A DNA stretch of 64,000 bases, from assembly GCA_950295325.1 (NCBI GenBank), contig OX485808.1, positions 21,844,527-21,908,526 on the forward strand, given 5' to 3'. Positions 61,603 to 64,000 of the stretch are shown here, piece by piece. Below the pieces are notes generated by a model, which saw only the letters and a program-made list of their open reading frames with translations, had not been told where the DNA came from and did no database searches. Each line of letters opens with the position of its first letter. Within the stretch, counting starts at the first letter, position 1. This DNA is from Polytrichum commune (taxonomy: Eukaryota > Streptophyta > Polytrichopsida > Polytrichales > Polytrichaceae). The position numbers and the translations under genes were made by a program.

Positions 61603-61974
61603 AGGAAGTTGGACCGTCTTGAGTGGTTATGTTTTCCAGCTAGCTTACTTCTCCTACTATTTGAAACACATGACTAAGCTTAGTACAAGATGGTTAGCAG
61701 CTCCAAATCGAGGTAGAGCAACTTCCCTTATAATTTATGGAGCTCATTTGAGTCTTATTTAAGTGTCAATGTGCTCATTAAATGGTCATATAGGTTCTCC
61801 CAATCATGTTGAACACTAAACCTAGATTGATTGATATGTTTTGAGTGCACATGTCAATCTCTTCTTTCAAGCACATATCTTTTTGATGTCCATTCTTGGA
61901 CGCACACCTAACCACACACCAATTAAATATAGATGCTCAATTAAGATAAGTAAGCGAATGAGGCACATCTATCC
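61603..61974 (+). mobile_element. AGGTAG-family MITE, copy R11
   Basis: 372 bp flanked by TA (61601-61602 and 61975-61976). Left end AGGAAGTTGGACCGTCTTGA, right end GAGGCACATCTATCC. It lies about 100 bp beyond R10 in the same direction. Confidence 0.75.
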
Positions 61975-61976
61975 TA

Positions 61977-63439
61977 CAACTCTCCAAATCTTTTGTACTT
62001 TGATGTTTTTTTCAAGCAAAGGGAGTGAGATAATTTTGTTATTGTCACAACTCATTGGTGTGCATTATGGTGTTGTTTCATATTTCAATTGGTCTTGTGT
62101 AATCTTGAAACAAACATCACAAGAATTAGAGGAAACTTATTCTTGGAGGGTTTTTTTCTCAAAATTGAATGCCTTTAACGGGAATGAACAAGTTGGCAAG
62201 TGCTTATCTTGCCCAAGAGCAAATCCCTAGCAATGGACAATATTAGAGGTCAATAGAGATTGATGGTATTTGCTAGAGATACAACTCTTTGAGGTTGTTC
62301 TCTTTCTACATGTAATCCAAAACAAGCATCACGAGAACTAGAGGAAAGTAAAAAAAAAAATTGTCTTCTTTCAAATGTGGAGGCCTTGAACAGGCATGGA
62401 CAAGTTAATCTGCACTTATCTCCCTCAAGGACAAACCAAATTTGAGATTGCTAGAGATGAATATTGTTTCCGAACATACAACTCTCTAAATCTTATGTCA
62501 TCAAGTCATGCTTTAGGGCAAAGAAAGAGAAATGATTTAGATGTTGCCACCAGTATGAATGATAGTGTTCCACATCTTCAAGTTGGTCTATTTCTATATG
62601 TAATCTTGAAACAAGCATCCTAAGACTTTCAGCAAAGTAAAAGAATATTGTCTTCTCTCAAGGATGAAGATCATGAATGGGCATGAACAAGTTGGCACTC
62701 ACTTGTCTCCTTAAAGGGAAACCCCCTAGGTTTCATCATGGTTGGTGATAAAAAATAAATAAAAATAAAGCAATTTCCCTCACTAGGATGGGTGGACCAC
62801 AGTATTTATAAGCCTATAACCCTAAAATACTTATGTCATATTGTGTCTTTCTAGAAGAAAAATAGAGAGCATTTTAGCATTGCCACAATCGGGATTATGC
62901 TAAAGTTACTTTAATGTTTCTATACATTTATTATTCATATTATCAAAATTATCTATATGGTTGTCAAGTGATGGGAACTACCTCTTGAACTAAAAGTGCA
63001 TGGGGGATAAGATATAGAACTACACTAAATATGATATTTAGTGTCATATGGTTTTTAGTGTCACCATGGTAACTTTTTGCATGACACTTCTTATCAATAA
63101 GTGAACAAACATGGTCATGGATGATAGATGAGGTCATCCATTGGCCACAACCCGACCTTCTCTTGTCAACAACTTGTGATGAAATATTGTCATGGATGAT
63201 TGAAATTTGGAAGAGAATATCACTTGGTAAGTGACAGTAATTGCAACACTGTAAATCTATAATCCCCCAAAAAAATTACAAGGAATGACAAAAAAAATGT
63301 TGGGTTAACATTTATTGTAGGTGACACTACACCATGGTCTACAATTAGTATTTTACTACAATTGTTATTTTATGTTTTGCATGTTTGTGCATTGTTGCTA
63401 GAGAGCTTGTTGCTTGAGATATTGATTCTAGATTAATAT
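61977..63439. other. Intergenic DNA
   Basis: A near-palindrome ACACTAAATATGATATTTAG with its continuation lies at 63022-63044, followed by TTTAGTGTCACC at 63053-63064. No gene. Confidence 0.5.
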
Positions 63440-63455
63440 AGTTACTACATCTTTG

Positions 63456-63623
63456 TTTGTTTTATTTTTATTTTTTTTGGAACACAAGAAGCGTTTGATC
63501 ACTTGGCTAGTTTCCTGTCAAGTAGAGAGATGATTTCACGGCGAGGAATCGAACCACCAACCACTCCGTTCAGTTTGGGTACCTTTCCACTATCATCCGG
63601 TAGTTTAGGGTCATCTCGGACCC
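63456..63623 (-). mobile_element. tRNA-derived SINE, copy 3 of 3, short form
   Basis: Exact 16-bp duplication AGTTACTACATCTTTG (63440-63455 and 63624-63639). On the minus strand it starts with GGTCCGAGATGACCCTAAAC, has box A-like GATAGTGGAAAGGTACCC and a perfect box B GGTTCGATTCC, and shares the next block with copies 1 and 2. It then ends in a different 3' part (GCTTCTTGTGTTCC) and an AAAATAAAAATAAAA tail, lacking about 100 bp of the others' 3' body. Confidence 0.93.
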
Positions 63624-64000
63624 AGTTACTACATCTTTGAAGTGCTTTGCTTCTATATGTAATTATGAGACATGCATCGTGACAATTAAAGAACTCTCAA
63701 AGGAGTTTGCGTTCTTTCAAAGACAAATGCCTTGAACATGCATGAACAATCATGGCCACACCTATCTCTCCACTATAATTACATGGACCATAATGTGTAC
63801 CATACATCAAGTTCTCAAGAAGGCCATCTATCTTGAAGGCACACGTTTAAATGTTAACGAAGTCAACAAGAACCACTAAATGACCAAAAAAATTGAACAC
63901 CCTCCCCCCCCCCCAAATTTAAGTGTCATCAATTTTTTACGGGCAACAAGAATCAACAACATGCATGATTAAGGTAGGGGTGGCAATTTCCGTGCGGGTC

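Noticed and set aside
63540-63623. tRNA gene suggested by the GGTTCGATTCC box
   Set aside because: It lies inside a SINE with a 16-bp target duplication; there is no cloverleaf and no acceptor stem.

Overview
This is nuclear DNA of a land plant. The signs are a PHT1-type phosphate transporter gene (broken) with a GT-AG intron, a plant F-box/kelch-like gene, Ty1/copia and Ty3/gypsy retrotransposons, tRNA-derived SINEs, a Stowaway-type MITE and several other MITE families. Composition is AT-rich with long gene-free stretches. The species cannot be read from the sequence; a plant with a large, repeat-rich genome fits best. No bacterial, organellar, CRISPR, operon or functional RNA-gene features were seen.

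Layout. 0-8.3 kb: a Stowaway MITE, then an old Ty3/gypsy element (diverged LTR-like ends near 1.63-1.85 and 7.84-8.26 kb; gag, protease, start of RT, integrase). It carries at least four later insertions: a 313-bp TA-flanked MITE, a ~0.5-kb element in gag, a 410-bp hAT-like element with an 8-bp target duplication in protease, and a SINE-like block in integrase. 8.3-14.3 kb: dispersed elements, including a SINE, a second hAT-like element, a 160-bp inverted-repeat element and copies of a TA-flanked MITE family. 14.6-17.2 kb: the only intact-looking gene, a single-exon F-box protein on the minus strand, with a tandem duplication past its 3' end and a (CCCCT)n tract at its 5' end. 20.4-21.2 kb: possible exons of an unrecognised gene. 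21.5-24.7 kb and 31.0-33.7 kb: two minus-strand copia copies, both lacking reverse transcriptase and RNase H; the first holds a SINE whose empty site is preserved in the second. 24.75-26.4 kb: a degenerate satellite followed by a SWIM zinc-finger pseudogene. 34.2-37.6 kb: four imperfect tandem units leading into a PHT1 pseudogene. 37.6-64 kb: almost entirely decayed repeats, including a tandem array at 40.8-42.2 kb split by a MITE, RT-tail fragments at 44.7 and 45.9 kb, a minus-strand gypsy gag fragment with a PBS-like site, and two more SINEs with exact target duplications.

How it fits together. Only the F-box gene looks functional. The rest records repeated insertion: for several elements the target duplication, or an interrupted host element, shows the order of events. 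The most informative items are the three-copy SINE family with exact target duplications, the pair of hAT-like elements, the TA-flanked MITE family (about eleven recognisable copies or pieces), the RT-less copia pair and the duplicated upstream units of the PHT1 pseudogene. I saw no new enzymatic or defence system; the novelty here lies in mobile-element families and their nesting.
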